A DNA stretch of 64,000 bases from Crambe crambe (GCA_963924555.1 OZ004596.1:5900139-5964138), one strand, 5' to 3'. Shown: positions 1 to 11,205, counted from the first letter of the stretch. Notes: generated by a model not told the origin, from the sequence alone. Made by a program: numbers and translations.

Positions 1-2012
1 GATGGATTGCGTATCTTTTGATCAAGCGTCAAGCCTTCTAGTGCACGCATTAATCCCACGCACACCATCCTTTTTATCCGAATGATCGAGATCTCTCTCT
101 CTTTCTCCTTCATGTGCTGAGATTTGGACTTCTTTGCGGCTTTTCTCTTCCCTCTCCCCGTTATTTGAGACTCCACTGAGTGCAGTCTATCAGCAGACTT
201 CAGAGTTGTTTCATGCCAGCCGTAGAGAAATTCCAAGTACCAATACACGTAATGTATTTCGAAAGGACTGTAGAGGTCAAACTCAAAACCAAGGCATATA
301 AATTCCTCCATGATTTCCAGGATGTAGTACAGAATCCAAGTGCTGAAACTGGCGGAGTGCTGTCTTTGAGTGTCAAACTTGATGCTAATTGAGTGAAGGA
401 GTTCGTCCATTCTCTGTGTCTCTTGTTGATACTCGCCCAAAATTTCAAGGCAACGTACGATCTTGTATCTCTGGCGTGCTCTATGCTGACAAAATACACG
501 CAGGAACTCGGTAATGGTCGCCACGGATCGTCCAAAGAACCTCTCTGTCACCTCCTGAGCTTGAGGAAAATTAGAAACAGGAGATCGGGGGTTCAGAGAT
601 GGAGGTAGCACAAAGGTTTTTGTGTCCTCACGAAGAAGACTCTCCAGTGATTGCGATCCAAACAGCTTCTTGCGGTCACCTTGAAGAGAAACAAGAACCA
701 ATAGGGATCTCACGAGAACATTGGGACACTTCTTCCCGGAGCTGAATTCCTTGATGACATGATATAACTCACGAAAAGTCTCGATTTTACCAAAGCCCAA
801 GATGGTTTGGATTTGAAGGATGATTTCTTCAAGTATGTCAAAAGAAAAAGGACGAGGTAGAATTGCATAAGGCTTGTAACTAGGAGGAAGGAGGTGTTGA
901 TTGATGACCGGATGAAATCCCAATGCTAAGGGGTTGTTTGGGTCTAGTTGATGCCCTACATTTATGGTCTTCTTCATCTCAGACATGAGGCTTGCACTCA
1001 GAGAGAGTTTAACCCTCCCCAAGTCTATTCCCTGGGACGTATTCTTCCCCATAGCAACTACGAATGCAAAGAGGTTCCTAACAAACTTCATTCTTATGAG
1101 AAGCACCTTCCAGGCTTGAACACTGCTTCCTCCTAACTGAGCATCTGCTGTTATTGTCTTTTCATCTGTTTGTTCTACAAATGATATTTGCTTCAAGACG
1201 TTTTGTAATTTATCTTCAGCTTCCTTCAGAGCAACCACTATTGTCGATTCTGAGACGTGAGTGAGCATGTTGAAGCCATGACACACCCCTTGTTGGTCAT
1301 CCTCGGCAAACACCCTCCCTTGACAGATACAAGCCCTCATGTATTCTACTGTCTTGACGATAGCCAGAGCAAAAGTTCTCAAGTATATATTCTCCACTTT
1401 TTCGATATCAAGGAGGTACATGCAAGTGAAGACTGTCTGGGCTAGTGTGTGACCTTCCAACCAAGTTGCAATGCAGGCCAATACTTCGTCCATAATCCCC
1501 ACCAACTCCTTGGGTGAGTGGTCGTTACACTTCAGTACTCCTTTCTCTATCGCCTCTTCGAGCGTCCGTGGGTAAGAACTGAAGGCCCTCCACTGGAGAG
1601 CAGCATCCATTTTGGTGTCCATCAGTTCAATGGCAGACATGGCATCAAACAGACTGAAGTCAGGATCCTGGACCAGCTCCCCCGGGTTCAGCTGGCTTGC
1701 CAGTTGTGTGAATTTTGAGGTGATGTCCACCCAGTCCACTCTTGGTGGAGGAGACACTTTGCTGGCTGTTGTTTTAGATTCATTATCAGGTTGGTGGATG
1801 GTACACCCACCTTCATTACCTTCATCATTAGCCAGCTGCTCAGATACGTACAGATTCTTCATATCAGCTGCCACCAGAGCATCTTCCAGAGCTGTCTGAA
1901 TCAACTCCTTCTTTTCAACCTTTTCCTCTTCATTCTGGACCGAATCAGTGCAAAGCCGATGCTTTATCAGTTCATTCGTATTGGGCTCGTCCACTGTGAC
2001 TAGTGCAGCCAT
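1..2012 (-). CDS. NAA35: NAA35 / Mak10, auxiliary subunit of NatC N-terminal acetyltransferase (3' end cut by window edge)
   Basis: One frame is open from the ATG at 2012 to the left edge (about 670 codons) without an intron. The N-terminal third carries the Mak10 signature: WVDITSKFTQLASQL, GELVQDPDFSLFDAMSAIEL, MDTKMDA, and further on TWLEGHTLAQTVFTC. The C-terminal third has FELDLYS/YVYWYLEFLYGW followed by a lysine-rich stretch (GKRKAAKKSK), as in animal NAA35. The vertebrate protein is about 725 aa, so roughly the last 50 residues lie outside the window. Family knowledge: NAA35 is the scaffold that anchors NatC (with NAA30 and NAA38) to ribosomes for acetylation of Met-hydrophobic N-termini. 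It is head-to-head with TIMM10, 87 bp apart. The lack of introns in a gene this size is unusual for the neighbourhood. Confidence 0.93.
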   Translation of the reverse strand, partial: MAALVTVDEPNTNELIKHRLCTDSVQNEEEKVEKKELIQTALEDALVAADMKNLYVSEQLANDEGNEGGCTIHQPDNESKTTASKVSPPPRVDWVDITSKFTQLASQLNPGELVQDPDFSLFDAMSAIELMDTKMDAALQWRAFSSYPRTLEEAIEKGVLKCNDHSPKELVGIMDEVLACIATWLEGHTLAQTVFTCMYLLDIEKVENIYLRTFALAIVKTVEYMRACICQGRVFAEDDQQGVCHGFNMLTHVSESTIVVALKEAEDKLQNVLKQISFVEQTDEKTITADAQLGGSSVQAWKVLLIRMKFVRNLFAFVVAMGKNTSQGIDLGRVKLSLSASLMSEMKKTINVGHQLDPNNPLALGFHPVINQHLLPPSYKPYAILPRPFSFDILEEIILQIQTILGFGKIETFRELYHVIKEFSSGKKCPNVLVRSLLVLVSLQGDRKKLFGSQSLESLLREDTKTFVLPPSLNPRSPVSNFPQAQEVTERFFGRSVATITEFLRVFCQHRARQRYKIVRCLEILGEYQQETQRMDELLHSISIKFDTQRQHSASFSTWILYYILEIMEEFICLGFEFDLYSPFEIHYVYWYLEFLYGWHETTLKSADRLHSVESQITGRGKRKAAKKSKSQHMKEKEREISIIRIKRMVCVGLMRALEGLTLDQKIRNP

Positions 2013-2099
2013 TGACAGTAGTGAAGTTTAGCTAGAAGAGACTTGAGAGATCTGATTACACGTGAGGTGCGCTTTTATTGGAACAGGGTCAATGCAAAG
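2013..2099. promoter_or_regulatory. NAA35/TIMM10 bidirectional promoter with CACGTG E-box
   Basis: Only 87 bp separate the two divergent ATGs. The gap contains a palindromic CACGTG at 2059-2064, within CACGTGAGGTGC, and an inverted CCAAT (ATTGG, about 2077-2081). The same CACGTGAGGT core occurs upstream of the NCoR gene at 29000. Regulatory function is inferred from position and motif only. Confidence 0.5.
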
Positions 2100-2441
2100 A
2101 TGAGTCAAAGCAAGCAAGATGCTTTTGCTAACCTCGAGATAGAAATGATGTCAGACTTGTATAGCAGGTACTGGGTGCATATGAATTAGTTGGGTGGGAC
2201 AGCTGTTGAAAACCACAAAAATACGTTATGTTCTCTTTTTTTAAAAAGGTTATCCAGAGGGTGTCATAAGAAGTGTATACCACCCAAGTACAGTGAAGGA
2301 GAACTGAGCAAAGGGGAAGCAGTTTGCTTGGACCGCTGTGTGGCAAAGTTTCTGGAGATCCACGACAGGATAGGAAAGAAATTGACGTCAATGTACATGC
2401 AAGATCAGGCAGCCATGAAGCAAATGCAAGGGCAGAGATAG
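2100..2441 (+). CDS. TIMM10: TIMM10, small TIM chaperone of the mitochondrial intermembrane space
   Basis: Two exons, 2100..2167 and 2249..2441, joined across an 81 bp GT..AG intron, give an 86-residue protein, close to the human length (90). The twin CX3C motif is complete: CHKKC and CLDRC, separated by about 16 residues. The conserved context [21 protein letters not shown] and [12 protein letters not shown] matches TIMM10 rather than TIMM8, 9 or 13. Family knowledge: hexamers of TIMM9-TIMM10 escort carrier precursors to the TIM22 complex, and the four cysteines form two disulphides. It is head-to-head with NAA35, and its stop lies 65 bp from that of convergent TSEN2, so the 3' UTRs probably overlap. 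Confidence 0.95.
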
Positions 2442-2506
2442 CACATTGTGACACCTTCACTGTATTCAATCAATTCAATAAGAACTTTAATTTATCCACA
2501 AAATGA

Positions 2507-3496
2507 TCATATTTCTCTATCTTTTTCAGGCACCCAGCGTTTGACAAGAATATCTTTAATTGTTACCACGTCAACACAATCTGGTTCCTTCAGTGCATCA
2601 CCTATCATACCCTGGGGCTTAGTCACTTGACAGATTAACAAATCTTTTCTTGTTCCTTCACTAACACGACCGAAAGTAATCACTTCCTTCCACGTCAACT
2701 CGTTCCTTTCTGATTCCCTCACCACAACAGCATAACTGGAGTGGTTAAACAAGGGACCTTCTTTGTAGAGCAAAAAGTCCACACCGAATTTAAAACCTGA
2801 TTTTGGGACCCAGTTCCCTTGTTTGTAGTGTCTGTATGCCACATATCTTGCGAAGAATGAATGATTTTGTTCACTGAAGTAGACCCACAGATCCTTTTCG
2901 GTAAGTTCCTTTCCTGCTCTGTTGGTTACACTGAGGACTTTTGCTTCAGCTACAAGATAAAAGGTTTCTTCAGCACCCAACTTCAAATACTCTTCCATTA
3001 CCAAAGGATCCTTTCTCTTTAGTGCTTTTAATCTTCTCACGAAACCTTGAAATTCATCACCTTCATTATCGTCATCTTTTTCACTCGACTCTCCACATTC
3101 TTCTGTAGGTGTGACACATCTCTGTTCCTTTATGTCTTCTTGTTCTGATTTCCAGTTGGAATGAAGTTTGATTCTTTTCTTCCAAGAGGTGAGTACCTCC
3201 TTGCTACCAGTTCTTCTTTTCCTTGAAGTCTGCATAAGCTCCTTAGATGAAGGGATGTCATGATGGCAAGGAATGCTGCGAGAGAACATACCTTTCCCAT
3301 GGGAACCTAACTTAATCAATGCCCAAATGTGTGGGGGCTCAGTGACAATCACCCCCTGGCCCCAGATGAAGCCAGAACACTTGCAAGAACTGGTGTCTGT
3401 TGGTGCAAAGGAGGGATCTGAAGGTCCCACATCATCCCAGCTGTGCTTTCCAAACTTTCTCTTCAGGCTCAAGGGCTTGGGTTTCAATTCTGCCAT
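2507..3496 (-). CDS. TSEN2: TSEN2, catalytic subunit of tRNA splicing endonuclease
   Basis: Single open exon. I chose the ATG at 3496 (MAELKPKPLSLKRKF); the frame stays open upstream to a TTG at 3610, but no earlier ATG exists. That gives 329 aa, shorter than human TSEN2 (465) because the linker is shorter. The middle is acidic and charged. The C-terminal nuclease domain runs YRHYKQGNWVPKSGFKFGVD, then LLYKEGPLFNHSSYAVVV. It carries the endonuclease triad: Tyr in DFLLY, His in NHSSY, and Lys in QVTKPQ. Family knowledge: with TSEN34, 54 and 15 it cuts the 5' splice site of pre-tRNA introns. It is tail-to-tail with TIMM10. Confidence 0.93.
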   Translation of the reverse strand: MAELKPKPLSLKRKFGKHSWDDVGPSDPSFAPTDTSSCKCSGFIWGQGVIVTEPPHIWALIKLGSHGKGMFSRSIPCHHDIPSSKELMQTSRKRRTGSKEVLTSWKKRIKLHSNWKSEQEDIKEQRCVTPTEECGESSEKDDDNEGDEFQGFVRRLKALKRKDPLVMEEYLKLGAEETFYLVAEAKVLSVTNRAGKELTEKDLWVYFSEQNHSFFARYVAYRHYKQGNWVPKSGFKFGVDFLLYKEGPLFNHSSYAVVVRESERNELTWKEVITFGRVSEGTRKDLLICQVTKPQGMIGDALKEPDCVDVVTIKDILVKRWVPEKDREI

Positions 3497-5933
3497 CAGA
3501 AATATGCGGGCAAAGGTCGACAGCACTGCCCACGCACTTAATTTAATTTGAAGTGTGCTTAGCTCGCAATTATTAATAGGAAGAAGCCCTTCATTATAGC
3601 CTGCGTGCAATAATCACTAATATCCAAGCCCATTCATTAATACTGGAACCTTGCAGCTCTAGGGCCTCTTTTTCTGTTGAACTTGTCTAATAGACTGTCA
3701 CAAGAAAAATTAATGACTCTGGCTTCCGATATTTGTGAATCCTGAAACTGAGCCAGTCTGTCGGTCAGCCAGCTGGCAAAATATCTTTCTTCCTTTAAAT
3801 GTACACAAGGTAATGCTAACAATAACAAGTTGTGTGTATGTATGAATCACGAAGCTTTCACCGTCAGATTTCAATGCTTAGCTACTTAGTCTGTTGTCCC
3901 ATCATTCCATGTCTGCAAACATAAAAATTAGTTGCACTTGCATCTTTCTGTGGGAGTAGCTATTGTTATAAGTGACTTCTTCCTTGCTTAATTGATCACC
4001 CTGATCAGGTGCAAACCATGTGTGAACCATGAACTTGCTGATTGCACCCACTTGGAGGCATTCATCACCAAATATGACACATGCACAATTATGAGAGAGT
4101 GTCTTGGAATGAAGCCATGAGACCTGCAGACCATATCATGAGATTTCCCAAAATAATTTTGTTGCTCTCTCTCTCTCTCTCTCTCTTTCTCTCTGTTGGT
4201 CTTTCATTGCTGTGCCTCTAGCTAAAATTCCTTGCCCCGTGTTAGCTATAACTCTGGAACCTCCAATAAAAGGACAATCCAAAAGAAAAGGACAATACCC
4301 TCGAGGTTGTAGCTATTCTTCTCCATAAAGAATCCTACAGTGTGTTACATGTATCATGCCCTTTAAGTATGTGATATCACTTCCTCTAATCCTCCATGCA
4401 TCACAATGTTGGACATGTGAAGTTCTATATGCAACAGGCTAATATGGCAGGAGTGTTATTGGTAAACATCCTCTTCCTTGAAGTCACAGTCTGGACAGAG
4501 AATCTATGCTATTAGAACAGAAAGTTTTGGTGAGAATCGATCACGCACTGTATGCATGCATACAGACTGAAATCTGAATCCTGCAAGTGTAGCTCACAAT
4601 GGAATCATGCAGTGTGGAACTTAATTAAGACAGTGCTGGGGAGTTTCTAACAAAAATTAATATTCATTCACCATAGTGTACACACAACAGGGTCTGCAAC
4701 CCATCAATCTCATCTTGCTTAGAGTCTGGATAAAAGGCTGTAATATTAGGCCAATGCAGTGTGTTGGCTGGGGACTGGTTTCATATGACACTCTGTTTAC
4801 TTCTCTTTGAACCACAAACTTGGAATCTGTTTTCAGTGGGAAGAGCTGGATTTCCCACAATGAATACTATAATTGCTGTGAGTTAATGAGGTGATAACTG
4901 GAGTGATTATGGTATAGAACAGCTTTAATTTTGTTATTTCAAACAATTACTATTTTACATCAATAATTATTTGTGGTCTCATTGAGATCACTATCCATCG
5001 TAAGTTTAGCTTTAGTAATACGTGCTCGAACCGCAGTAGTGAACCGCATAAGTACGTGGAATGTGGACACGAGAGGTAATCATCCCTTTCTCTGACCAAT
5101 CAGATTTCAAGCAGTATGTATGATCTCAAATTTATGTGTTCGTTGTTCCAACAGTTGGCCAGACAGAACTGCCCACCTCATTGTGTTATTTTTCCTCCTC
5201 TGAACATCTGTTTTTGTAAACCTCTATAAGCCTCTGACCAGATGATTCAGCTTGTAATAATGCTTATTTTCAGATTACATTCAATAGTGGATACAACTAA
5301 GGAATTGCGATTCACATAACTTTCATCTTTTCAAAAGCAGCTAGTTAATTCTCCTGGGATTCGATTGATGTAATTTGTGGCTATACAGTGAAATACTCTT
5401 GAAAGTGGAGAGTGGAAAATCATTTTCCAGATGAGAAATCTCTATGCAGCCCTTTTATTTTCAATACTTAGAGCCATTATATGTCTAACTCAAGCATTCC
5501 TAGACAAAACAAACAATGAGGCTTGCAGAGGAACTACACCAATTTTTTTTAAAAAATAGCGACGCTACCTAGCTATAAAAGGCAGCACAGGAATTGTATT
5601 GGTTCTGGAAATTTAAGTCTAATTAAAATTGTATTAGTTCTGGAAATTTTAAGTTTATATTGCTACCTCATTAGAGCCTATCGACTGGAAGCCATTGATG
5701 AGAAATACTTTGCTCCATACATCCTCTTTCACTATCTCCAAGCAGTGCATACATAGTATAAAGTAAAAGAATAAGCTCTCTTTCATAGAAATCTTTCTTC
5801 CATAGAAGTTCTAGCTATAGCAAGAAGATAGCAGTTTATAAAGTTTTACCACCAGAGACGGTAGTCTAAACACTTGTACAGTAAAGTGATTGCGGTTTGT
5901 GGTCCTTTTGAAGTTCCAGGTCGGTCTGAGCAC
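3497..5933. other. Long intergenic region, no convincing gene
   Basis: About 2.4 kb of AT-rich sequence between TSEN2 and the Ser-rich gene. It contains a (CT)n microsatellite at about 4165-4195 and a short direct duplication of a 25 bp AT-rich segment ending in GGTTCTGGAAATTT / AGTTCTGGAAATTT at about 5591-5650. Only short ORFs without family signatures occur (for example minus 3637-3828). The right end presumably holds the promoter and 5' UTR of the gene at 5934. Confidence 0.5.
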
Positions 5934-7631
5934 ATGGAACCGGTGAAGCTCTTACATTTCACGCCTCTCTGTACTGACTATGGCGACCAAAGCTACGGCT
6001 TGGGCAGCTTATCAGGTGCGGCCTCGGGCTGCAGTTTGACAGGGCATGGATTGCCTACGGAGAGTCAAAACGATCTCGCTCTTTCTGTTAACGCCGCGAT
6101 GGATACTACCTCCTCCATGAGCTGTCCCCTCCATTCTCCCTACGACTACATGGCCCCTGAGAGTTGTCAAGCGTACAACAGCTTATCAATGGAGCACAGT
6201 AGCTCTTACTGCAGCGGACAAGAACATATGCAGAGCTCGAGATCTGTATCCAGTCTCGCTAGTGCCCTGAGCATACCTTCTGCCCAGGAGTACAACGCCG
6301 AGTTAGGAATGTTGATGGATAATACTTCCCTCTCAGATTTTCCTCCAGTGGGACCTCCTCCAGCACGTCTGCCTCGCCTGGAAGGAGCTATGACTGCAGA
6401 TCTTGGTCCTAAAGAGTCCAATTACAGTCCCAGGAACCCTCTTCTTCATGCACATGCTGGATACAACAGCTCTCCACACAGCCCATCGAGTGCAACAGAT
6501 ACTCACCACCACAAGTACTCGAAAAACAGAAATAAAAGTCCTCGAAATATGGTGATGCGTTCCACCTCACCTTTATTTCCAGACCAATCCATCCCCCTCT
6601 CTAGTCTGAGTCGACAGCCTTCCATTAGATCTGCAGACCAGCATAGTCTATTTTCTGTATCTGTGAAGTCTGATCCTGATTCTTATAGTTACACCACTAA
6701 CATCACTTCTGATTCTGCCATCGACTCCCCTTCAATTTCAGTGGGTCAAGACTCCCCCAGATTCGAGTTTGCCATCTCCAATAGTGGCAGCAAAATGCAA
6801 GCAAATATAGAGACTTCTTCCCGATCTTGCCTTGCACTGGAGATGCCCACCAAATACGCCCGAGAGATCAATGAAATCGACAAGAAGATCTGGAAGCTGC
6901 AAGCAGAGAGATCGAAAGTCTTGGAGAAGGTTCACTACACAAAATCCTCAGGCACAGGTCCAGCAGTTCATGCAGGTCAGGCAGATATGAATGCTTTGTT
7001 ACTCAGCGATAAGCCCTCTGATATGGAGAAGATCCATTTGTACATTTTCCCTCTGGGCATTCACGAATTAGATGACCCTCTTTACGATGATGCTAGCAAG
7101 CTATTGAGACTAGTTGGTGGCCTATTTCTCGACTTACAAAATGCCATTCATTTTTTGAAGACCATTTGCTGCAAGGGCATGTTTTTGCCGTCAGACATCA
7201 AAACCTGCTTCGTCTATATCAGAAGCTTGCTTAAGGAGGGACAAAAACTTAAGTTATCAGAGACACAAGGCCTTTTTAGGATTCTCTTGGATGTTGATGG
7301 AGGCAATTCTAATGGAGGACTTAGCGAGCCACTGAGAGCTGCGAATGAGGTGCTGAGGTGTGCCCAGCACATCACACTCTTGTATACCAGCACTCAAATG
7401 CAGCTTCAGAAGTTGTGCCAGATTGCATCTGGCAAGGCCAACAGCTGCGATGAAACCTGTCAGAAGTTGGGGATCCTGGACCGCAAAAGAAGAAATCAAT
7501 TCCGAGCAGTCCTGGATGGAAACTGCACTACCATGGCCTCAGCTGAAAGGGTGTGGCCTCAATACTACCAAATAGCCATGGAAACCATAAGTAGCATAAC
7601 AGAATGCATTCATCCATCAACAATAATATGA
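5934..7631 (+). CDS. Unrecognised Ser-rich protein with coiled coil and C-terminal helical domain (intronless)
   Basis: A 565-codon uninterrupted frame starting at ATG 5934 (MEPVKLLHF); an upstream in-frame TTG at 5874 is unlikely to be used. Residues 1-310 are Ser/Pro/His-rich and probably disordered, with many SP sites (NYSPRNP, NSSPHSPSS, KSPRN, STSPLFP, DSPSIS). Around residues 330-355 there is a short charged coiled coil (REINEIDKKIWKLQAERSKV). The last about 200 residues look like a folded all-helical domain (MEKIHLYIFPLG, SKLLRLVGGLFLDLQNAIHF, CFVYIRSLLKEG, EVLRCAQHITLLY, YYQIAMETISS). The layout suggests a nuclear or adaptor protein. I do not recognise the family and assign no function. 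Confidence 0.8.
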   Translation: MEPVKLLHFTPLCTDYGDQSYGLGSLSGAASGCSLTGHGLPTESQNDLALSVNAAMDTTSSMSCPLHSPYDYMAPESCQAYNSLSMEHSSSYCSGQEHMQSSRSVSSLASALSIPSAQEYNAELGMLMDNTSLSDFPPVGPPPARLPRLEGAMTADLGPKESNYSPRNPLLHAHAGYNSSPHSPSSATDTHHHKYSKNRNKSPRNMVMRSTSPLFPDQSIPLSSLSRQPSIRSADQHSLFSVSVKSDPDSYSYTTNITSDSAIDSPSISVGQDSPRFEFAISNSGSKMQANIETSSRSCLALEMPTKYAREINEIDKKIWKLQAERSKVLEKVHYTKSSGTGPAVHAGQADMNALLLSDKPSDMEKIHLYIFPLGIHELDDPLYDDASKLLRLVGGLFLDLQNAIHFLKTICCKGMFLPSDIKTCFVYIRSLLKEGQKLKLSETQGLFRILLDVDGGNSNGGLSEPLRAANEVLRCAQHITLLYTSTQMQLQKLCQIASGKANSCDETCQKLGILDRKRRNQFRAVLDGNCTTMASAERVWPQYYQIAMETISSITECIHPSTII

Positions 7632-7836
7632 TATTTCATTATACGTAATCATTCCTTTTTTCTGTTCAGTTCTCATCTCTCTAGCAACACCATTTTATGT
7701 ATCCACCACATTGCTCAAATATTTTAAAAAGAGAATCATGACTAATACATAAATTCTTGGAGGGCTAAGCTGTTGACTGGTTCTGCAACAACTACTGTTT
7801 GGTGCTAATAGCTGACAAAAAGCTACTGGAAAGAGA

Positions 7837-8289
7837 ATGTTTAGGCGCAAAAAGCCATCAAAAGAAGCTGTCAATGTTACCAAGATGAAACCCGTAGGAG
7901 ATGAGAAAGAAAATTCAGAAGAGCATTCCAAATCTCTTGATGAGTTGGGTCCAATGCCAGCTTACAGCAATGAACCCCAGAACCAGAAAGAAGAGTCACA
8001 CTCATCCAAATCTCCTAAACAAGATACTTCCTCTTCCAAGAATCCAACTTCCAAGTCTACCCCACTTCATAACCCCTTACCACCCAACCATCCTATCGAA
8101 TACACAGAGAGTGGTAAAATCACGACTACTACTGCCAGCTTTCAACTGGGATACACTATAGACCAACTTGAAATTCAGAAAGAAAGTAAGAAAGATACAG
8201 TATCTACTACCAATTACCCGGACTCCCCCACCAGGGAAAGAGTCGATACAGCAGTTTCTATCAAATTTGATGAATCTTATGAACTATAA
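7837..8289 (+). CDS. Hypothetical low-complexity protein (150 aa)
   Basis: ATG-started ORF beginning MFRRKKPSKEAV and ending KFDESYEL. It is basic at the start and Ser/Thr/Pro/Lys-rich throughout (SSKSPKQDTSSSKNP), with no transmembrane segment or known domain. It lies 205 bp downstream of the Ser-rich gene on the same strand. It could be a separate small gene or a last exon spliced to something upstream; no strong acceptor is obvious at its start. The codon usage looks protein-like but homology is unknown. Confidence 0.4.
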   Translation: MFRRKKPSKEAVNVTKMKPVGDEKENSEEHSKSLDELGPMPAYSNEPQNQKEESHSSKSPKQDTSSSKNPTSKSTPLHNPLPPNHPIEYTESGKITTTTASFQLGYTIDQLEIQKESKKDTVSTTNYPDSPTRERVDTAVSIKFDESYEL

Positions 8290-8411
8290 AACTGTTATAT
8301 TATTGTTATCATCGTTGTTAGGACCCTAAATTAGCCTGTTGTGTTCATTTGTTGTTATTATTGTTGCTGTTTGGACCCTTAGCTATAATGAGTCTAACGT
8401 GAGTGCTTGAG

Positions 8412-9436
8412 TTAGTGAAATGATTTCAAGCTCATTCTGTTCTGAATGTATTGCATGATTTGATGCAAAGAATCTCTACTTTCATCTCCTTGCACCAACT
8501 CCAGCTCTAAAACTACAACCTCCTTGCTCGCCTCAGTCTCCCTCTTTGAGCAAGTTCCTTTTTTCTTCTTCCTTTTGGTTGAAGCAGAAGCAGCTGCTTC
8601 CTCTAGTTTTATGCAACAGATGAACTCGATATTGCATGGCACACAAAGAACTTCAATCTCTTCCTCTGTTTGTCTCTGTAACTCATCGAAAGAGAGTCCA
8701 TGACTTTTACCACCATGTTCACCTATTAACCCCATAAAATGATACCATTCTAACGACCACTTCCCAAAAGTGTTACAAGTACCTTCAGTTTCTTCTGAGA
8801 GTCTATGAGATTCCAGTTTTTCCTGAAGCCTTCTTTTCTTGCGCTGGTGAGTCCACGTGACTTTGCCAGCTCTACACTTTACCATTATTCTGTCACATAC
8901 TCCACCCCCTACAGAGTCCTCACCCATATCACATGGTACACCTCTTTCAACAGTCCTATCAATCTATAGGATTTCAATACCCACAGAATCAACTATATAT
9001 TATGCCCTGACCACCACTGACCTCTAGTCTTTTAAACTCCTCCCTAAGCCACTCCCACACACTCTGGATGCCCTGAGGGGAAGGACAGGGCACAGAATTC
9101 CCAGCTCCTTGCACCTCCATTTGAAGGGAAGCCTGAGACCTTCTCCTCTTCCGAGTCCTCTTCTTTGTCATCACTTCCACCTTTGGATTATTTCTCTTCT
9201 CAATTCCTTTATTATTTTTTTCCCCATACCTTATCCTTCAGTGTTGGATCAAATGACCATGCAACCCCCCACCGCCATGTTTTACCTTGAACAAACTCAG
9301 TTGTTGCCACCACTGGGATCTGTCATAATATTATGATACTCACATATCATGTTCATAGATGCTGACCTGTTGACTTGTTAGTTCCAATGTTATTTCCTTC
9401 AAATCAGCTTTCTTTCCCACCATAGATGTGTACCAT

Positions 9437-9507
<71 letters not shown>

Positions 9508-11072
9508 ACATTAAATAGAATTAATTGGTTGGAATGCCATACTTGATTCTGTCCTTAAGCTCCAAACTGTCTCGTATTATCTTCTGAATAAATCCTACCT
9601 CCCCGCCCTCCGTCACTACTTCCTTTGTTGTCCCACTGCTGAACGTGGAAGGTGAGGGACGTTGGCCAGAATGAGAGCCCAATTCTCCAAACCTTTCTTT
9701 TTCACTCGCAAAGAATGGAGGGTTACACATGGTGAAGGAATATTGCTTGACAGAGGGATCTAAAATCTCTTTTAACATCACCTCATCTGACACCAACTTC
9801 ACTGCAGTGGAAGTTAGTAAGGTCTGAATAATTTGTCCAGTGATAGACGTCATACAAGATCATTGATTGTGACCAATGAGATTCAGGCTCTTGCTTCAAC
9901 TATGATATTATGCTGTATAAGGTGCTGGTAAATAGCTAGTGTGATATAACTGGTTCTTCATTTCAGTCACAGGAAAAATTTGATTAAGCCCAAATGTATT
10001 GGTTGGGACTTTTCACTCCCACTACTAACGTGTATTAATAACTCAGTGAAGAAACCGCTCAAGTCTTTTTGATCTGTTACTGCATTCAATAAATGTTTAC
10101 AAAAAAAATTGTTATCTAGCATTAGCTTGAATTACATGTCACTGGCTTCATACTATAGCATGAGTCCATATATGCATAGAAATTATACTCTCCTATTGCT
10201 GGTGCAAGATAGAATTGGAACATACCTTTTATGTTATCCAACATATCATTTCTGGAGATATTTTCTGTGGCATACTTGATGGTATCCACGGTTACATCAG
10301 TAGCGATGAAGCTCCATCCATTTAGGAAAGAACCCAGCAAAGGATAAATACACGAGGCGCCAGTTCCTAATAGCAAGTATGTGACGTAAGAACTCTAGCT
10401 TGGTTCAAAATTATATACTGCCCTTTTAAGAGAAGTGAATTACTATTCTTTCAAGTTTCCATACATGGGGGATATTGGAATTATGCTTTGATACGATTAT
10501 GAAAGACAACTGCTCTCTTCAGGGCAGACATAACACATACCAATGTCAATTCCAATTACATCACTTCCTTTGGGTATCACCACTTCCTCATCACCAAGAC
10601 CTTCTTCCTCCGTCTTTGCCTCCCCTGATCGAGCCACACCCCCACAGCTCAGTAAGTCCTCAATCCAATGAATATAGTTAAGTTTCTGTGGAACAGTAGG
10701 TATTAACTTATCCAATGGTATCTCCACTTTCAATCCGAAGTCCTTTTCCAGCACAGCACATGTGAGCTCTCTCACAGCAGCAGGATCACTAAAGTTCAGT
10801 GTGTACTTGAATGGAGTTCCTGGTAGGGTGGCAGTGGGTGTGGTCTTGCTGGAGGAAGGGGTTATTGAGGATGAAGCGTCCACTGATTCCGCTCTCTTGT
10901 TTTTCTCTATCAGAAAAGGCTCCAGCGAGGGTCTGAATTTGGCCAGTTCCCCAAAGTCCGCTGGAGTTCGAGAGTACCTATTTCTAGGATGCATCATTGG
11001 CTGCTTTTTTTTGTCCACGTGGGTGGGTTCGAGTGGGCGGGGTTGCGTGCTCTGATATATCTCTGCAAGCAT
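8412..11072 (-). CDS. METTL16: METTL16, U6 snRNA / MAT2A m6A methyltransferase
   Basis: Exons (minus): 10541..11072, 10366..about 10198, about 9823..9543, 9436..9367, 9319..9230, 9180..9022 and 8963..8412. Exon 1 has MHPRNRYSRTPADF and LIPTVPQKLNYIHWIEDLL; exon 2 has the SAM-binding GTGASCIYPLLGSFLNGW; exon 3 has the catalytic NPPF (MCNPPFFAS) and EGGEVGFIQKIIRDSL; exon 4 gives WYTSMVGKK; exon 5 TEFVQGKTWRWGVAWSF. The C-terminal vertebrate-conserved region ends in LHQIMQYIQNRM. Order and spacing match human METTL16. The start is the first ATG (11072); the ATGs at 10997 and 10994 fit human length better. The exon 2/3 junction is not resolved: phases differ, so a mini-exon or an alternative donor is needed. 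Family role: m6A on U6 and on MAT2A hairpins. Head-to-head with the gene at 11206. Confidence 0.93.
9441..9506. repeat. (AC)33 microsatellite abutting a METTL16 splice acceptor
   Basis: An uninterrupted AC dinucleotide run. On the transcribed (minus) sense it reads (GT)n and runs directly into GTGCAG, the acceptor of METTL16 exon 4 (first exon base 9436). It occupies most of the intron 9437..9542. Confidence 0.95.
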
Positions 11073-11205
11073 TGTTGGGGGCGTGGCTGAGTGACAAAGT
11101 GCAAAAATAATATTTGTCAAGTTTACTACACCAAGGAGATCATGACCACAATTGCTGCAGATATAAGTATAGACTTTCACCCTCCATAGAGCTTGCTAGC
11201 TACTG

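Noticed and set aside
200-535. 111-residue minus-strand ORF in the NAA35 region
   Set aside because: It is in another frame of the same strand as the long conserved NAA35 frame and has no family features.
2190-2441. Longer ORF covering the second TIMM10 exon
   Set aside because: The part before 2249 is intron; the spliced protein matches TIMM10 from its first residue.
3637-3828. 63-residue minus-strand ORF upstream of TSEN2
   Set aside because: No homology, no splice context, AT-rich intergenic setting.
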